From NCBI RefSeq assembly GCF_037154085.1, contig NZ_JBANRM010000004.1, positions 248,001-312,000 on the forward strand: DNA of 64,000 bases, in the 5' to 3' direction. Position numbers and translations under genes: made by a program. Origin of the DNA: Andeanibacterium fulvum (GTDB lineage Bacteria > Pseudomonadota > Alphaproteobacteria > Sphingomonadales > Sphingomonadaceae). This document shows, piece by piece, positions 61,644 to 64,000 of the stretch. Under the pieces are notes generated by a model, which had not been told where the DNA came from, ran no database searches, and saw only the letters and a list, made by a program, of their open reading frames with translations. Each line of letters begins with the position of its first letter. The stretch's first letter is position 1.

Positions 61644-61928
61644 GTGAGCGAGCTGATCCGCCACCCCGTGCACCGGGCGCTTACCCGCCCGCAGATGTTC
61701 GCCGGGGTGACATATAACTTCTTCATCCTGAACTTCGCGCTGACGACGGAGCTGTTCCTGATCACCGGCAGTTTCTGGGCCCTGCCCGCTGCAGCGGTGT
61801 TCCATGTGATCGGCTATTTCGCCTGTCTGCGCGAACCGCGGATCTTCGACCTGTGGCTCACCAAGGTCAGCAAGTGCCCGCGCGTGCGCAACTGGAAGCG
61901 CTGGGGCTGCAACAGCTACGCCGCCTGA
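61644..61928 (+). CDS. virB3: VirB3-like type IV secretion protein
   Basis: 94 residues, two hydrophobic segments in the middle, HRALTRPQMFAGVTYNFFILNFALTTELFL and PAAAVFHVIGYFACLREPRIFDLW typical of VirB3. Starts with GTG at 61644. Short gaps (3 bp before, 35 bp after) place it in the virB operon. Confidence 0.9.
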   Translation: MSELIRHPVHRALTRPQMFAGVTYNFFILNFALTTELFLITGSFWALPAAAVFHVIGYFACLREPRIFDLWLTKVSKCPRVRNWKRWGCNSYAA

Positions 61929-61963
61929 CGGGCGGCATTGGGGCCTCAGGAGGGCCTGTTCGA

Positions 61964-64000
61964 ATGGTGAAATGGATCGGAGCCGCCGCCTGGAGCGCGA
62001 AGGAAGCCCTCGCGGGCGACCGCCTGCCCTATGCCCGGCTGGTGGACGAGAACACCGTGCTGCTGCGCGACGGTTCGCTGCTGATGGCACTGCAGGTGCC
62101 CGGCCTGCTGTTCGAGACCGAGGATAGCGACGCGCTGAACGCCCATGCGGCCACGCGCGAGGTGATGCTGCGCGCCAATCTGGATGCGCGCTTCGTGATG
62201 TATCACCACGTCATCCGCCGCCGGGTGCAGGTGGAACTGGAAGCGACGTTCGAGGACCCGCTGTCCGCCCATATCGACCGGCGCTGGCGCGAGAAGCTGA
62301 GCCGCGGAGCCCTGTTCATCAACGACCAGTTCGTCACGCTGGTGCGCCGCCCGGCGCGCGGCAAGGCTGGCCTGGCAGAGCGCATGGCCAAGATGTGGCA
62401 GCGGAAGGGTCAGGAAGTCCTGGAGGCCGATCCCAAGGATCTGCGCAGCCTGCGCGCGGCGGCAGGCGCGCTGATCGCCTCGCTCGGCCAATATGGCGCC
62501 ACCCTGCTGGGCGATTACCAGGGCAATGGCGGGCAGACCAATTCCGAAGTGCTGGAACTGCTCTCCGCGCTCTACAATGGCGAGATGCGCCCCGTGCGCC
62601 GCCCGGTGGACGATACCGATATCGGCCTGATGCTGCCCTATCGCCGGGTAAGCTTCGGGCTCGACGCGATGGAAGCAAAGGACGGGCGCGGCACCGATTT
62701 CGCCTCGATCCTCAGCCTCAAGGACTATCCGGACGCCACTTCGCCCGGCCTGCTGGACCCGCTGCTGCGCCTGCCCTTCGAAATGGTGGTGAGCGAGAGC
62801 TTCGCCCCCAGCGAGCGGCAGACCGCCCGCGAAAAGATGGACCTTGCCCTGCGCCGCCTGCGCTCTGCCGACGAGGAAGCCCGCGCCGAACGGGCGGACA
62901 TGCTGGCCGCACGCGACGAGCTGGGCGCCGGTTCGGTGGGCTTCGGGGACCATCACCTGAGCGTGCTGATCCGCGAGAGCGACCTTGCCCGGCTGGACGA
63001 TGCCAGCGCCGCCTGCGCCGCCGCCCTTGCCGATACGGGCGCGATCGCGGTGCGCGAGGATACCAATCTGGAGCCTGCCTTCTGGGGCCAGTTCCCCGGC
63101 AATGAAGGCTATATCGTGCGCCGCGCGATGATCTCCACTGCCAATATGGCCAGCTTCGGCTCGCTCCACGGCTTCGCGCTGGGGCAGGCGAGCGGCAATC
63201 ACTGGGGCGATGCCGTCACTCTGCTGGAAACCACCAGCGCCACGCCGTTCTTCTTCAATTTCCACCATGGCGACCTGGGCAATTTCAGCGTCATCGGGCC
63301 CTCGGGCTCGGGCAAGACGGTGGTGATGAACTTCCTCGCCGCGCAGGCGCAGAAATTCGCGCCCCGCACGATCCTGTTCGACAAGGATCGCGGCGCGGAA
63401 CTGTTCATTCGCGGGATCGGCGGGCGGTATGACCGGATCGCCGCGGGCAATCCGGCGGGCTTCAACCCGCTTGCCTTGCCCGACAATGCCGCCAACCGCG
63501 CCTTCCTGCGCGACTGGCTGGGCGTGCTGCTGAAGGCCGAGGGGCCGGAGGAACTCGCCACGATTTCGGGCGCGGTCGATGCGGCCTATGCCAACGATCC
63601 CGCCCTGCGCCGCCTGCGCCACTTCCGCGAATTGCTGGCCGGCACTCGCCGCCCGATGCCGGGCGACCTGGCCGACCGCCTTTCCCCATGGATCGAAGAT
63701 GGCGAGCATGGCTGGCTGTTCGACAATGCGGAAGACAAGCTGGACCTGTCCAACCGCGTGCTCGGCTTCGACATGACGGCCTTGCTGGAAAGCCCGCGCC
63801 TGCGCACGCCGGTGATGATGTATCTGTTCCACCGCATCGACGAGCGGCTGGACGGCCAGCCGACCATGATCCTGATCGACGAGGGCTGGAAGGCGCTGGA
63901 CGACGAAGTATTCGCCGCCCGCATCCGCGACTGGCTGAAGACCCTGCGCAAGCGCAACGCGCTGGTGGGCTTTGCCACCCAGTCCGCCCGCGATGCGCTG
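61964..64000 (+). CDS. virB4: VirB4 ATPase of the type IV secretion system (cut by window end)
   Basis: 679 codons to the window edge; the natural stop is beyond it. Start ATG at 61964 with AGGAGG about 10 bases before. Conserved N-terminal region of VirB4 (FMYHHVIRRRVQVELEA) and Walker A GPSGSGKT at residues 445-452, Walker B in TMILIDEGWK near 637. It energises VirB assembly or transport. VirB5 to VirB11 and VirD4, if present, lie beyond this window. Confidence 0.95.
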   Translation, partial: MVKWIGAAAWSAKEALAGDRLPYARLVDENTVLLRDGSLLMALQVPGLLFETEDSDALNAHAATREVMLRANLDARFVMYHHVIRRRVQVELEATFEDPLSAHIDRRWREKLSRGALFINDQFVTLVRRPARGKAGLAERMAKMWQRKGQEVLEADPKDLRSLRAAAGALIASLGQYGATLLGDYQGNGGQTNSEVLELLSALYNGEMRPVRRPVDDTDIGLMLPYRRVSFGLDAMEAKDGRGTDFASILSLKDYPDATSPGLLDPLLRLPFEMVVSESFAPSERQTAREKMDLALRRLRSADEEARAERADMLAARDELGAGSVGFGDHHLSVLIRESDLARLDDASAACAAALADTGAIAVREDTNLEPAFWGQFPGNEGYIVRRAMISTANMASFGSLHGFALGQASGNHWGDAVTLLETTSATPFFFNFHHGDLGNFSVIGPSGSGKTVVMNFLAAQAQKFAPRTILFDKDRGAELFIRGIGGRYDRIAAGNPAGFNPLALPDNAANRAFLRDWLGVLLKAEGPEELATISGAVDAAYANDPALRRLRHFRELLAGTRRPMPGDLADRLSPWIEDGEHGWLFDNAEDKLDLSNRVLGFDMTALLESPRLRTPVMMYLFHRIDERLDGQPTMILIDEGWKALDDEVFAARIRDWLKTLRKRNALVGFATQSARDAL

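Overview
The window looks like the chromosome of a sphingomonad (Novosphingobium, Sphingobium or a close relative). It is GC-rich with sphingomonad-type gene neighbourhoods: TonB-dependent receptors, a mutase/epimerase/biotin carboxylase propionate block, cysD-cysNC-cysQ, an extradiol dioxygenase cluster, a LigE-type beta-etherase, a lignostilbene-type oxygenase and a VirB system. All names come from reading protein motifs and recalling families; no database search was run.

Layout. 0-4 kb: MFS transporter (cut by the window edge), dinB, a NUDIX hydrolase, pgl and a small membrane protein. 4.1-6.0 kb: two small orphan genes, then a 1-kb AT-richer insert carrying one DUF4238 gene, bounded by a 21-bp direct repeat of the 3' end of tRNA-Gly(CCC). 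6.1-12 kb: an aromatic ring-cleavage operon (flavin monooxygenase, extradiol dioxygenase, alpha/beta hydrolase, cupin, FAH protein) behind a NodD-like LysR regulator and a nod-box-like operator. 12-16.7 kb: a Tat-exported PhoD phosphatase, a TonB receptor and a lone tatA. 16.8-26.2 kb: propionyl-CoA and branched-chain catabolism; three enzymes carry in-frame insertions made of palindromic repeats, and a fourth repeat cluster lies between genes. 26.3-30.1 kb: sulfate activation.

30.2-39.3 kb: a LigE-like glutathione S-transferase, two paralogous AraC regulators, and a five-gene operon (two-part dikinase, biotin carrier, carboxyltransferase, HAD phosphatase). Its content matches the acetovanillone / 4-hydroxyacetophenone route (AcvABCDEF of Sphingobium SYK-6, HpeHI/HpeCBA of Rhodococcus), except that no biotin carboxylase is present. 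39.3-47.9 kb: an O-methyltransferase and a 2595-residue repeat-rich autotransporter that continues past its beta-barrel into a 29-proline linker and an OmpA domain. 48.3-54.3 kb: a lignostilbene-type cluster (esterase, alcohol dehydrogenase, NTF2-like protein, carotenoid-oxygenase-family enzyme, aldehyde dehydrogenase) with a divergent MarR regulator. 54.4-60.5 kb: an atypical response regulator, a TonB receptor with a beta-helix lipoprotein, and a TPR protein. 60.6-64 kb: start of a VirB locus (SLT, VirB2, VirB3, VirB4), cut by the window end.

The common thread is breakdown of plant phenolics: at least three separately regulated aromatic modules lie within about 48 kb, with the propionate and sulfate housekeeping blocks between them.
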